From NCBI GenBank assembly GCA_013306675.1, contig JABLUY010000333.1:1-31661 (forward strand): a stretch of DNA of 31,661 bases, in the 5' to 3' direction. This stretch comes from Thraustochytrium sp. TN22. Taxonomy: Eukaryota > Sar > Bigyra > Thraustochytrida > Thraustochytriidae. The position numbers and the translations under genes were made by a program. Below the pieces are notes generated by a model that was given only the letters and a program-made list of their open reading frames with translations, was not told the origin of the DNA and searched no databases. Shown here piece by piece: positions 17,252-25,468 of the stretch (its first letter is position 1; each line of letters begins with the position of its first letter).

Positions 17252-17357
17252 ACTCGTCATTGAAACTCGTCATTGAAACTCGTCATTGAAACTCGCCATC
17301 GAAATTCGTCTTCGAGGCTCATCATCAAGGCGCTCGTCTATGAGGCGCATCGTCGAG
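17252..17357. repeat. 13-base tandem repeat with progressive divergence
   Basis: Three perfect ACTCGTCATTGAA units at 17252-17290 are followed by ACTCGCCATCGAA, ATTCGTCTTCGAG, GCTCATCATCAAG, a 15-base GCGCTCGTCTATGAG and GCGCATCGTCGAG. Identity to the first unit falls steadily toward the bZIP stop codon. Confidence 0.85.
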
Positions 17358-17411
17358 CTCGCTTGCTTGCCAAAGGGGGCGCCCAGCCCAATGGACCCGT
17401 TCATTCTTTCA

Positions 17412-17417
17412 TTTATT
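17412..17417 (-). terminator. Candidate poly(A) signal AATAAA of the bZIP gene
   Basis: AATAAA on the minus strand starts six bases after the bZIP stop codon. That is unusually close, so it may be coincidental; no other AATAAA is seen close to a stop codon in this window. Confidence 0.3.
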
Positions 17418-17422
17418 CACTG

Positions 17423-18821
17423 TCAGAGGATAGCAAGGAGGTGGTTGAGGTCGTCCAAGGTCATCTCCTCTTCCGGCTTCAGCAACACCTCGCGGGCCTT
17501 GGCGAACTTGGGCTCGCTCGTGACGACGCTGGAGGCGCCGTGCGGGCCGCCCTGCGAGGTGAGAAACTGGTCGAAGATGAGGGCGTCACCCACACCGCAA
17601 GCATCCAGCGCCGCCCGGTTGTTCTCCACCCAGGTGACATACCGGAGGGCCTGTTCGGGCGAGAGAATGTTGAGCAAGGTCTGCGTGTGCGTCTCCACGG
17701 CCTTGGTGCGCGTGGCAATGCTGCTGCGCAGCTTCTCCAGGTACATGGTACAGAGGCTCAGGCGCTCGCGCTCGTCGCGGGTCTGCGCCTTGTCCTGGGT
17801 CTTGTAGTTCACGCGCAGCTTCTCTTGCTGCTCCTGACTCAGGCTCAGCTCCGTGCAGATGAGCGACCACAGCGCGCGCGTGTCTGCCTTGCGGCCCTTG
17901 CCGTGCGAGCCGTCATCCGCGGACGCCTTGGTTGGCGCCGGCCCGTCCTGGAAGAAGCCCTCGCCCTGGTTCATCATCCACAGCAGAAACTTGGTGTACG
18001 GCGGCAGGATCAGGTTGAAGAGGTGTTTGTAGTGGTGCTCGAGCATTGCGCGCCGCTCCGGCGACGCAGGCCCGGTCTCCTGCAAGATGCTCTGCAGGCT
18101 CGCGCGCAGCGCATCGCCACCTACGCTGCCCTGCGAGACGCGCGCCGACAGCTCACGCAGCAGGCCTAGCTTGCGCTCCTGGAGCGCCACGTTCGCCTCC
18201 TCAAGGTGCCGCCGCCGCAGCTCGTCCAGCTCCGCCGTCAGCCGCGACACACGGTTCTCCAGGAGCTCCAGGTTCTCCTTCTTGCGCCGCCGGCTCAGGC
18301 GCGCCGACTCGCGGTTGCGCTCCAGGCGCCGCCGATGCCGCTCCTGTTCCTCCTCTGTCTGGCCTGCGCCGCCTGACTTGGCGTCCGAGTCCGCGGCGGC
18401 CAGCGCGGCAGCATCTGCGGCGGCGGCGGCCGCCGCCAGCTCGGACTCCTGCTTCACACGGACAGCGCTGTTCATGGCGTTCGTGTTGATGCTGCTGCTG
18501 CTACTGCTGCTGCTGCTGCTGCTGCTGCCGCTGCTTGCTGCAGCGGCAGCGGCAGCGGCAGCGGGGCTCACCCCCGGGCCGGCCATTGAGTTGCGTACCT
18601 GCTCCTGCACCTTCATGGAGGCGCCGCGTGCACCAGGGGCGCGCTCCGACTTGTCGAACCGCGGAGCCGGCGTCGGGCTGTCCAGACCGTGCTGCCCAGT
18701 GCCGTAGCCGGCTGGGCCCGCGTGCGACGGCATGGGCTGCTGTGCCATGTGAGGCGGCCGCGCCTGCTGCGGTGCGTGGCCCATCTGCGCCGGATTCCAC
18801 GCGCCCGGCGCGCCAATCTGC

Positions 18822-18860
<39 letters not shown>

Positions 18861-19240
18861 GGCGGCGGCTGACTCCAGTCTTGGGCATGCGGTGCGTATT
18901 GCTGCGGCATGCCAGGTCCGCGCGGCATCGCAGCCTCATGCGCAGCGTAGCCGTCGTAGGGCGCGGCTCCAGCGGCCACGGCGCCAGCGCTGGTGCTGTT
19001 GCTGCTCACGCCGCCTTGCGTCTCACGCAGCAGACCGGCCATGCCATCGTTAACCTCCTCCATGCTCAGCGGCGCCAGGTCCCTGAGTCCGAGGTCCATG
19101 CCGTCGCCGCCCGCCGCCTCGTTGCCCAGGAAGTAGTCCAGCAGGTCGTCGTCGCCGTCAATGAGGAGGCCATCGTCGCCCAGGTCGCCCGCGCCCGCGC
19201 CATCGCCGGCGCCGGCGCCGGCGCCTCGCGCGGTGGACAT
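17423..19240 (-). CDS. bZIP transcription factor with acidic, poly-Gln and poly-Ser regions and conserved C-terminus
   Basis: This is a nuclear DNA-binding regulator of 605 residues. The N-terminus has an acidic hydrophobic patch (about 20-65, LLIDGDDDLLDYFLG), which is activation-domain-like. A poly-Gln run near 128-140 and a poly-Ser run near 240-250 are coded by CTG-type repeats. The basic region RRLERNRESARLSRRRKK (about 303-320) has the N-x7-R signature, followed by a leucine zipper starting LELLENRVSRL. About 250 residues follow that look folded and helical, ending with LTL-type heptads and LSPEQALRYVTWVENN. This resembles in layout the C-terminal domain after the zipper in plant TGA factors; that is an impression, not a demonstrated homology. 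The basic region predicts binding to ACGT-core sites, as is usual for such bZIPs. The start is the only sensible ATG before Ala/Gly-rich leader. Confidence 0.92.
18490..18560. repeat. CTG/CAG runs coding poly-Ser and poly-Ala in the bZIP protein
   Basis: GCTGCT-type repeats, read on the minus strand as AGC and GCC codons, encode the poly-Ser run and an adjacent poly-Ala run. Confidence 0.8.
18823..18859. repeat. (CTG)12 run coding poly-Gln in the bZIP protein
   Basis: On the gene's strand this is an uninterrupted CAG run encoding about 12 Gln residues. Confidence 0.9.
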
Positions 19241-19563
19241 GCTGCTCCGCGCGCGGGTGGCGCGCCGCCGCGGGCGCCCCGCGGCCTCGCTCGCTCGCTC
19301 GCTAGCGCGCGAGCGACCAGGCGCGTGCGGGCTTCTCCTCTCAACTTTAGATGGATGGATTGGTGCCCGCCACGTCCGCCACGCGCCGCAGCCGCCGCTC
19401 CGCTCCTTTCTTTTCTTGTTCCGCGCGCGCCGCGAGGTCGGGACGCGGCGTGGGGCCGCGCTGCGCTGCGCGGCGCGGCGCCCTACCCGGTGTCTGCCTC
19501 GCGCGCGCGCCGCAGGCGCGCGTCGCTCCCTGCCCGCCTGCTGCTTGTGGATCTGCTCTTCTA

Positions 19564-19574
19564 CTAGCTAGTTA
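19564..19574 (-). promoter_or_regulatory. CTAGCTAG element upstream of the bZIP gene
   Basis: Read on the bZIP strand this is TAACTAGCTAG, the same 11 bases that begin the element of acyltransferase copy 2 (7266-7276). It lies 323 bases from the bZIP ATG, so if it marks the transcription start the leader is long. A role for the plus-strand gene is also possible. Confidence 0.25.
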
Positions 19575-19885
19575 TAAATGGTAGCCACCACCCACGAAAT
19601 GGACGCCGACGCCAGCCAGAAAGCAACATTCCGAGGCCTGTCCTTGCTTTTGCTTGCTTTCCATTGGTACCACCCGCAGGATGACGTCGATAGAATTCTT
19701 TGGAGCTCTTCGTAGCTAAGAGCTGAGAGGCCAGGCTCGGATGGTCTCGGGCTCCCAGCGAGGTCGTCCCACGCCATCGAGCGCAATCCGCCGGGTGCAG
19801 CCACGGCACGGGCAGGCGACCGTCGTCGTCGTCGTCCTCCACTGCGGCGAGGTGTCGGCTCATGCCGCGTGACAGTGGGATACTT

Positions 19886-19891
19886 TATAAA
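19886..19891 (+). promoter_or_regulatory. TATA-box-like sequence upstream of the lipase gene
   Basis: TTTATAAAG stands alone in GC-rich surroundings, 25 bases before the CGTCT array and about 430 bases before the ATG. It would place the array at or just after the transcription start. It is a candidate only. Confidence 0.3.
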
Positions 19892-19915
19892 GCTAAGGAA
19901 CTCGCGCATAGGAGA

Positions 19916-20022
19916 CGTCTCGTCTCGTCTCGTCTCGTCTCGTCTCGTCTCGTCTCGTCTCGTCTCGTCTCGGCATCATCCCGCCGCAAAACGTCTCGTC
20001 TCGTCTCGGCAACATCCCGCTG
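19916..20022. repeat. (CGTCT)11 pentanucleotide array with duplicated flank
   Basis: Eleven perfect CGTCT units (19916-19970) are followed by CGGCATCATCCCGCCGCAAA. A second copy then follows: three CGTCT units (19992-20006) and CGGCAACATCCCGCTGCAAT. The array and its right flank were therefore duplicated together. Confidence 0.9.
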
Positions 20023-20318
20023 CAATACGCCTTGGCAAGGCTTCGGCTTCGGCTCCGGCTTCGGACGGAGCTCCAAGCCCGACGTCGCGCGCGCGTAACC
20101 TCGTAGGCGCTGTGGTCGTCGTGGTGCTTGAGCTCGGTCGCAGCGCTGCAGCGAGCAAGGCTCGAGCAGAAGCGGTATCCAGAGACGCCGGGCGGCGGCG
20201 GCGGCGGCAGCGGCGGCGGCGCGGCGCGGCGCGACGAGCGCGGCAGCGGCACCGACGCAGGCCGTCGCCAAGCCGAGCTCGCCGCGGCGCCGGGAGCTCG
20301 TCGAGCAAAGAGGCGGCC

Positions 20319-23300
20319 ATGGGGGATGAGCATGAGGCCGGCGCTGCGCGGCAGGCTGGGACGCGGCGTGCGACGCGCGTGGAGCGCGGGTGGAGCCTGA
20401 GCTCGTCGCCCTCGGGGCTGTACGGGGAAGATCGAGGGCTGCTGGGCGACGACGCGCTGGAAAACGAGGTGAGCCGCGCAGTAGACGCGCTGGAGGGCGA
20501 GGGCGACGAGGGCGCAGACCAGACCGAGGGCGAGGGCGGGTCCTTCGACACGGCGCAGGAGGAGCGCGCCGTGGAGACATCGAGCGAGAATGAGGGCGGC
20601 AGCTCGGCCGGCCGCGTGCCCAAGGCGGGCGGCGCCGCCGCGCGCGGGGTGCGGCGGCGAGCGAGCCACGTGACGCGGCAGGTTTCCAACGCGACGACCG
20701 GGACGACCGGCGCTGCGGCAGCGGCGGCGTTGGCAGGGCGATTTGACATGCTGGATCACTTCACGCTGCGGTCCGCGCTGTTCAGGCACAAGCACTCGGT
20801 GGTCATCAACGGCATGCGGCACCAGCTCATCATCAGCCCGGCATACGAGGCGGCGGCCACGGAGGGCGAGCCGGGCAAGATCGTGCTCAGTGTAAAGCGC
20901 GCGTCCATGTACGGCGGATGGATCTTCTTCCTCAAGTTCCTGTACATTTTTGTGGTGGTGTTCTTGGTGGGCGCCACGGTGGTGTTTTGCATCCTCATCC
21001 CGGTGCAGTACGGGCTGGGCGTCTTTTTGGTGGGTATCCGCAGCGTGAACAATGCGCAGGAGCGCCTGGCGACGCTCATGACGCTGCTGGCCATGCCGGC
21101 CTTTGTGGAGAGCCTGTCCATCATGTCGACGCTGGTGATTGGGTACTTCAACGACATTTGGAATGACTTCGAGTTCATCAACACAATGACCCTCGTGACG
21201 CCGCTGGTGCGTGACTGGTTCCTGCTGACGCTGGTGCTCTTCGCGCCGCTCGGCACGTTCGCTGTGAGCTTTTTGTGCCACGCAGAGGCGCCCATCACGA
21301 ACGCGCTGCTGGCAGCGCTCTGGTGCTCGCTGGGGCTCTTCGCGCTCACCATGATGTACACGCTCTGGGTTGAAGTGTACTCGTGCCTCAAGATCATGCA
21401 GACGTGCGAGCCCGGCGCGCGCTCGCTCAAGCGCGCCTTCCTTTATCTGCTGCGGCACCGACTGCGGCAGCCCTTTGCGTTCACGTACTGGCCCGGCATG
21501 GACCCCGCGCTCGAGGGGCTGGAGCTGGACGAGGACGTCGTTCTGGAGGTCCTCGCCAAGCGTGAGCTGGGGTCTGTCGCGCGCTGGCTGTACACGCGCG
21601 TGCCGCCGCGTCGGCTGTGGTCGCTCGACACGGTGCTCAAGCCACGTCCCGTGCTGAGCCGCAAGGACTTTAGCATCTTGTTTCTGTGCTGCCTGTCCCG
21701 CGCGCGCTTCCGGGGCTCCATTCGCGCCTCGGTGGTGCGCAGCTCCTTTGTCTGCATCGTGCTCTCGTCATTTCTCATCTGGCTCGTCGTCGTCGGCTAC
21801 CTGGTGTACTCATCCTTCATTCCAACCATCTGGGTCGTCCTGGCCGCCATGGTCTCCTTCGCCATCTTCATGACGTGGATTGGCCGCAACCTCGCCTGGA
21901 TGCAGGACTTCAAGCGCGGCTCTAGCGGCGCGCTCGGCACGCCGCGCGCGCCGCGGATGCCCCCCTCGCGCCGCGCTTTGCACGCGCGGTCGCCGCCCAC
22001 CTTGAGCCAGCTGCGCGGCGAGGACCTTGGCCCGCGCCGTGGCGGATCCGTGGTCTCTCGCGGGTCGACCTCGCGCAACCCGTTCGCCGACGCCACCGAC
22101 ACCGACGACGTGGAGCGAGGCTGGCATCTGGGCGCGCGCCACCCGTCGCAGGACAGCCCGGACCCGGAGACTGGCGCCCAGGCGCCGGCGCCAGCGCCGG
22201 ATGTGTACTACCGCCACGAGGACAGCGCGGACGTGGACGCCTTTCTCGCGGACGAGGACGAGGACGCCGAGGATGCCTCGCTGGCCACGCCCGTGCACCT
22301 GGACATTGACGCGTACGAGCGCATCAAGTCCATGCAGGAGAGCCATTACGTGTACGCCGAGCCCAAGATCTGGGTGGCCGTCATCCAGATGATGCTGCTG
22401 TTTTGCGTGCTGGTGGCGGTGCCGTTGTACGGCTTCTCGCAGCTCGGCGTGGGCGGCTACGCCGGCTTTTTCGTCTTTGCATGCACACTCTCCATCCAGC
22501 GGTTCGTTTTCAACGTGCGCAGCCTCGTGGAGACCTTTGGCCCGCAGGCGGTGGAGTCACTCGAGCTACCGCTCTTTGACTTTATGGAGGAGAACGAGGG
22601 GTCGGCCGCGGCGGCCGCGACGGCGGCTGTGGCGAGCCTTTCTTCAAGCTTTGGCCTGCGCCGCGGGTGGGCAGGTCTCGGCGGGGAGGAGGGCGACGGC
22701 GACGATGAGGATGGCGACCAAGGTGCGAACGATGCGGAGCGCGGCGAGCGCGGCGTGGTCCGGCGAGCCAGCCGCCGGAGCACGGGCCCGGGGCTGGGCG
22801 ACCGCGGGGGCGGGGACGCGGCGCACGAGGTCTTGCGGTCCATGGCCAGTCCGGAGCGGCAAGCGACGTCGGCCAAGGCAAGCAACGGCGGGCGCCGCGT
22901 GCACCTGGTGCTGACGCGCATGGCGAAGCAGCAAATCCGCACGTTTTGGGTGGCGTGCTTTGCGCTGGCAGTGATCTTCATGATCATGCTCGTCGCATTC
23001 AGTGTGAACCAAGACACGACGTTGTCAGATTACGAGGGCATTCCCCTGTTCGGCAACGCGACCCACCAGACGCACTACGTGCCGACGCCGACGCGTGGCG
23101 AGGTGGGCTTCATGTACCCGGTGTGCACGCTCTTCGACACGCTCTACGCGGGCAAAGACGCGGACGGCAGGGAGCTGCTGCGCGCGGACGTGAGCCCGCT
23201 GCGCGTTGCCAAACTGACGACGCTGGACTTCGTCTTCCTCTCGGACATGGCGTACTCGCACGCGCAGACGTCGCAAGTGCAGCTGGACCGCTGGTTTGGC

Positions 23301-24071
23301 GACAACGTCGTCCTGTACATCCCGCCGGAGGATTACGCGGAATGGGCCGCACCGCGGCTGTCCTCGGCCGTCTTCAAGCTGATGCGCATTCCGTCCAGCA
23401 AGCACGGGGGGCACGGCGGCGAGCGCGAGGTCTTCATCGTGACGATTCGCGGCACCATCAACACGTATGACCTGCTGTCGGACATGCAGATCTGGTTCCC
23501 GGCACTGCTCTTCCAGTGGCTGCGCTACGTGCTGCCGTTTGGCGCCATTTGGGACTGGGTGATTCCCTCGCTCATCAGCTACATGAACGTGCTGGAGACG
23601 GCGCCGGCGGACCGCTTGAGCTACCAGGCGGACCTGAAGAACTTCGTGCGCGCGCTGCGCGTCAAACACCCGGACGCCTTCGTGGCGGTGACGGGCCACT
23701 CGCTGGGAGGCGGCATTGCCATGCTGGTGGGCGCGTCGGAGCGCGTGCCGGCGATTGGGATCTCCGGGCCCAACTCGGTGCTCTCGCACAAGAAGTTCGG
23801 CATCAAGCAGTCCGACCTGGATGCCTTCGCGGTGAACATCATCCCGCGCGGCGACCCAATCCCAACGGTGGACGACCCGGCGCTGCTCACGGAGAGCATA
23901 TTGTGTCGCGTCGAGCGCGGCGCCTACCTGGGCGCTTGCCACGAGATCAAGCGCACTTTTTGTGAGGTGCAGCACATTTGCGGGTCGGGCGACCGCCCGC
24001 CCGTGTCCATTTGCAACACGACATACCGCTTCCCGGCGCCTCTGCCCCTGGAGCCACATGATCCGGAGTGA
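20319..24071 (+). CDS. Multipass membrane protein with C-terminal class 3 lipase domain
   Basis: This is probably a membrane-anchored acylglycerol or phospholipid lipase, with 1250 residues. The first ~190 residues are acidic and Ser/Gly-rich. Hydrophobic segments follow near residues 200-235, 249-277, 297-320, 328-354, 475-527 (long enough for two), 684-731 (two) and 876-896, giving roughly nine to ten membrane passes. Hydrophilic loops lie between (530-680 and 740-870). The C-terminal ~290 residues are a class 3 lipase: TIRGTINTYDLLSDM, then the nucleophile elbow GHSLGGG with Ser1128, catalytic Asp1179 in NIIPRGDPIP, and His1208 in ACHEIKRTFCE. The triad is complete. The ATG at 20319 has a strong context (GCGGCCATGG) and is the first ATG in the frame. 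I do not recognise the membrane region as a known family. It ends 65 bases from the facing WW gene. Confidence 0.9.
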   Translation: MGDEHEAGAARQAGTRRATRVERGWSLSSSPSGLYGEDRGLLGDDALENEVSRAVDALEGEGDEGADQTEGEGGSFDTAQEERAVETSSENEGGSSAGRVPKAGGAAARGVRRRASHVTRQVSNATTGTTGAAAAAALAGRFDMLDHFTLRSALFRHKHSVVINGMRHQLIISPAYEAAATEGEPGKIVLSVKRASMYGGWIFFLKFLYIFVVVFLVGATVVFCILIPVQYGLGVFLVGIRSVNNAQERLATLMTLLAMPAFVESLSIMSTLVIGYFNDIWNDFEFINTMTLVTPLVRDWFLLTLVLFAPLGTFAVSFLCHAEAPITNALLAALWCSLGLFALTMMYTLWVEVYSCLKIMQTCEPGARSLKRAFLYLLRHRLRQPFAFTYWPGMDPALEGLELDEDVVLEVLAKRELGSVARWLYTRVPPRRLWSLDTVLKPRPVLSRKDFSILFLCCLSRARFRGSIRASVVRSSFVCIVLSSFLIWLVVVGYLVYSSFIPTIWVVLAAMVSFAIFMTWIGRNLAWMQDFKRGSSGALGTPRAPRMPPSRRALHARSPPTLSQLRGEDLGPRRGGSVVSRGSTSRNPFADATDTDDVERGWHLGARHPSQDSPDPETGAQAPAPAPDVYYRHEDSADVDAFLADEDEDAEDASLATPVHLDIDAYERIKSMQESHYVYAEPKIWVAVIQMMLLFCVLVAVPLYGFSQLGVGGYAGFFVFACTLSIQRFVFNVRSLVETFGPQAVESLELPLFDFMEENEGSAAAAATAAVASLSSSFGLRRGWAGLGGEEGDGDDEDGDQGANDAERGERGVVRRASRRSTGPGLGDRGGGDAAHEVLRSMASPERQATSAKASNGGRRVHLVLTRMAKQQIRTFWVACFALAVIFMIMLVAFSVNQDTTLSDYEGIPLFGNATHQTHYVPTPTRGEVGFMYPVCTLFDTLYAGKDADGRELLRADVSPLRVAKLTTLDFVFLSDMAYSHAQTSQVQLDRWFGDNVVLYIPPEDYAEWAAPRLSSAVFKLMRIPSSKHGGHGGEREVFIVTIRGTINTYDLLSDMQIWFPALLFQWLRYVLPFGAIWDWVIPSLISYMNVLETAPADRLSYQADLKNFVRALRVKHPDAFVAVTGHSLGGGIAMLVGASERVPAIGISGPNSVLSHKKFGIKQSDLDAFAVNIIPRGDPIPTVDDPALLTESILCRVERGAYLGACHEIKRTFCEVQHICGSGDRPPVSICNTTYRFPAPLPLEPHDPE

Positions 24072-24136
24072 AGATTGTTCTTCTAAACTAAAGTTGTAGG
24101 GTAGGTTACACTGTACCACTGCACACATGCATCAGA

Positions 24137-25099
24137 TCACGCGACGCTCTTGAGCGCCTTGGGGTGCAGATGCGAGGCGCGCAGACCGCGACGGCTGGCG
24201 TGCGCACCCTGGCCGATGGACACGACGCGCAGCGAGGCGGCTTCGAGAGGCCCCAGCAGTGTTGGGACGGCCCCGAGCGTCCAGTCGTCCACTACGGCGC
24301 TGCGCGCCAGGCGACCGTCGCGCCAGGCGTCCAGCAGGTCCCGGTAGGCGAGAAGCAGGCTGCCGGGCACGAGCAGCGTCGGGCAGGCCGCCAAAAGGTG
24401 CAGTCCGCGCCTCATGCGGTCCGAGCCGAGCGAGCGGCGCTGGCGCGCGGCGGCCAGGACGGCGCCCGTCAAGAAGAGGTAGAGCCCGCAAAAGAAGGCC
24501 TCCACGACCGCCGCCGGGCCCTCCACGCACACCACGTGAAAGATGCTGCTCCACACGTAAAAGTTTACGGCGCGCACCACGTCCGCCGACGAGCGGATGG
24601 CGTCCGGGTCGCCATCGTCAAAGTCGTCAACGTCGTCATCATCATCCGACTCAAGGTCCGCGCCGTCCGTCTCGCCGTCCTTGTCCTCGTCGGAGCTTGC
24701 CTCATGGTGGTGCCAGCCGCGACGCTTGGGCGTCAAGGGCTGCACGGCGGAGTACTTTCTGGAGCCCTGCGGCTGCGCGAGCTGCGGCGCGTGCCATTGC
24801 GAGGCGCCCGACACATGATTGAAGTAGTATGGATGGCCCGTGCGCTCATCCAGGTAGCGCGTCCAGCCCGCGCCAACAGGTTCACCCTCGCCACGGCCCA
24901 GCAACCCGGTCTCCTCGTCGCTCTCTGCGTCTTCTTCTTCTTCTTCCTCCTCCTCCTCCTCGTCGTCGTCGTCGTCGTCGTCGTCCTCGTCCTCGTCGTC
25001 TTTTTCGCTGCTGCTCCCGCCGCTGCCGGACTCCTCCTCCGAGAAGAGTCCCTTTTCGGTGTCCACGCGCACGTCCTCCAGGCCCGTCGCAGCCTCCAT
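24137..25099 (-). CDS. WW-domain membrane protein with acidic N-terminus
   Basis: The 320-residue protein starts with an acidic region (residues 30-65), including an uninterrupted run of eight Asp and ten Glu. One WW domain follows, from Trp79 to Trp102 (WTRYLDERTGHPYYFNHVSGASQW), with the aromatic YYF block; WW domains bind Pro-rich peptides. A second acidic stretch (about 130-165) leads to two or three hydrophobic segments, about 170-215 and 235-258, probably membrane-spanning. This suggests a membrane protein whose cytosolic arm recruits a Pro-rich partner. I know no named family with this layout. The start codon lies in a near-perfect context, GCCACCATGG. It converges on the lipase-domain gene with only 65 bases between stop codons. 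Confidence 0.82.
   Translation of the reverse strand: MEAATGLEDVRVDTEKGLFSEEESGSGGSSSEKDDEDEDDDDDDDDEEEEEEEEEEDAESDEETGLLGRGEGEPVGAGWTRYLDERTGHPYYFNHVSGASQWHAPQLAQPQGSRKYSAVQPLTPKRRGWHHHEASSDEDKDGETDGADLESDDDDDVDDFDDGDPDAIRSSADVVRAVNFYVWSSIFHVVCVEGPAAVVEAFFCGLYLFLTGAVLAAARQRRSLGSDRMRRGLHLLAACPTLLVPGSLLLAYRDLLDAWRDGRLARSAVVDDWTLGAVPTLLGPLEAASLRVVSIGQGAHASRRGLRASHLHPKALKSVA
24940..25005. repeat. TCC/TCG trinucleotide runs coding poly-Glu and poly-Asp
   Basis: TTC/TCC followed by TCG units code, on the minus strand, the Glu and Asp runs of the WW-domain protein. Confidence 0.8.
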
Positions 25100-25468
25100 G
25101 GTGGCGAGGTCAACCAGGCATCTATGGATCTACTCGCCTGCACGCGCACGAGCGCCAGCGCGAGCATATGTATGCCCAAGCCCATGCGCAGTCGCCAAGC
25201 GCAAGCACTGCGCTCCATGCCGTTGCGCTCCGGGGGTTCCTGAGGTTCCTGAGGCTCCGTTGGTGCTGTCGTTCCTGCGGTGCCAGCGTGCCAGCGTGGG
25301 CGACGGCCGCGCTCGGCTCGGGCCATGCCAGGCAAACCACGAAGGCGCGCGCACGCGGGCGGCGGTGGCGCGGCGCGGCGCGAGAGGCCGGCGCGGCCTG
25401 GGCTGGGCTGGGCTGGGCTGAGCGCAGACAGACAGACAGACAGACAGACGCACAGACAGAAAGCAGGC
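25100..25468. other. Divergent intergenic region, WW protein / coiled-coil protein
   Basis: About 370 bases between divergent start codons end with a GGGCT pentamer run (about 25400-25420) and a GACA array (25425-25450) immediately before the plus-strand gene. Confidence 0.5.
25425..25450. repeat. (CAGA)n tetranucleotide array
   Basis: About six CAGA/GACA units end 19 bases before the ATG of the coiled-coil protein gene, in its probable leader. Confidence 0.85.

Larger units (their letters stand above)
17056..17422. other. Convergent 3' region, SLC12 transporter / bZIP
   Basis: This gap holds a CTG/GCTG-rich stretch just after the transporter stop, a GAGC array (17183-17216), a 13-base tandem repeat (17252-17357) and a candidate poly(A) signal for the bZIP gene. 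No coding frame is evident. Confidence 0.5.
19241..20318. other. Divergent intergenic region, bZIP / lipase-domain protein
   Basis: This 1.1-kb region carries a CTAGCTAG element (19564-19574), a TATA-like TTTATAAAG, and a CGTCT array with a duplicated flank. GC-rich sequence then leads up to the lipase gene ATG. The lipase frame stays open upstream to 19869 but has no ATG before 20319, so this part is best read as leader. Confidence 0.55.

Noticed and set aside
19869-20318. 150-residue upstream extension of the lipase-domain protein
   Set aside because: The frame opens at a GTG, has no ATG before 20319 and decodes the CGTCT array as a Ser-Arg-Leu-Val repeat.
19893-21458. 521-codon minus-strand frame opposite the start of the lipase-domain gene
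   Set aside because: The plus strand has the membrane segments and the strong ATG. The minus frame decodes the CGTCT repeat and is His/Arg/Gln-rich.
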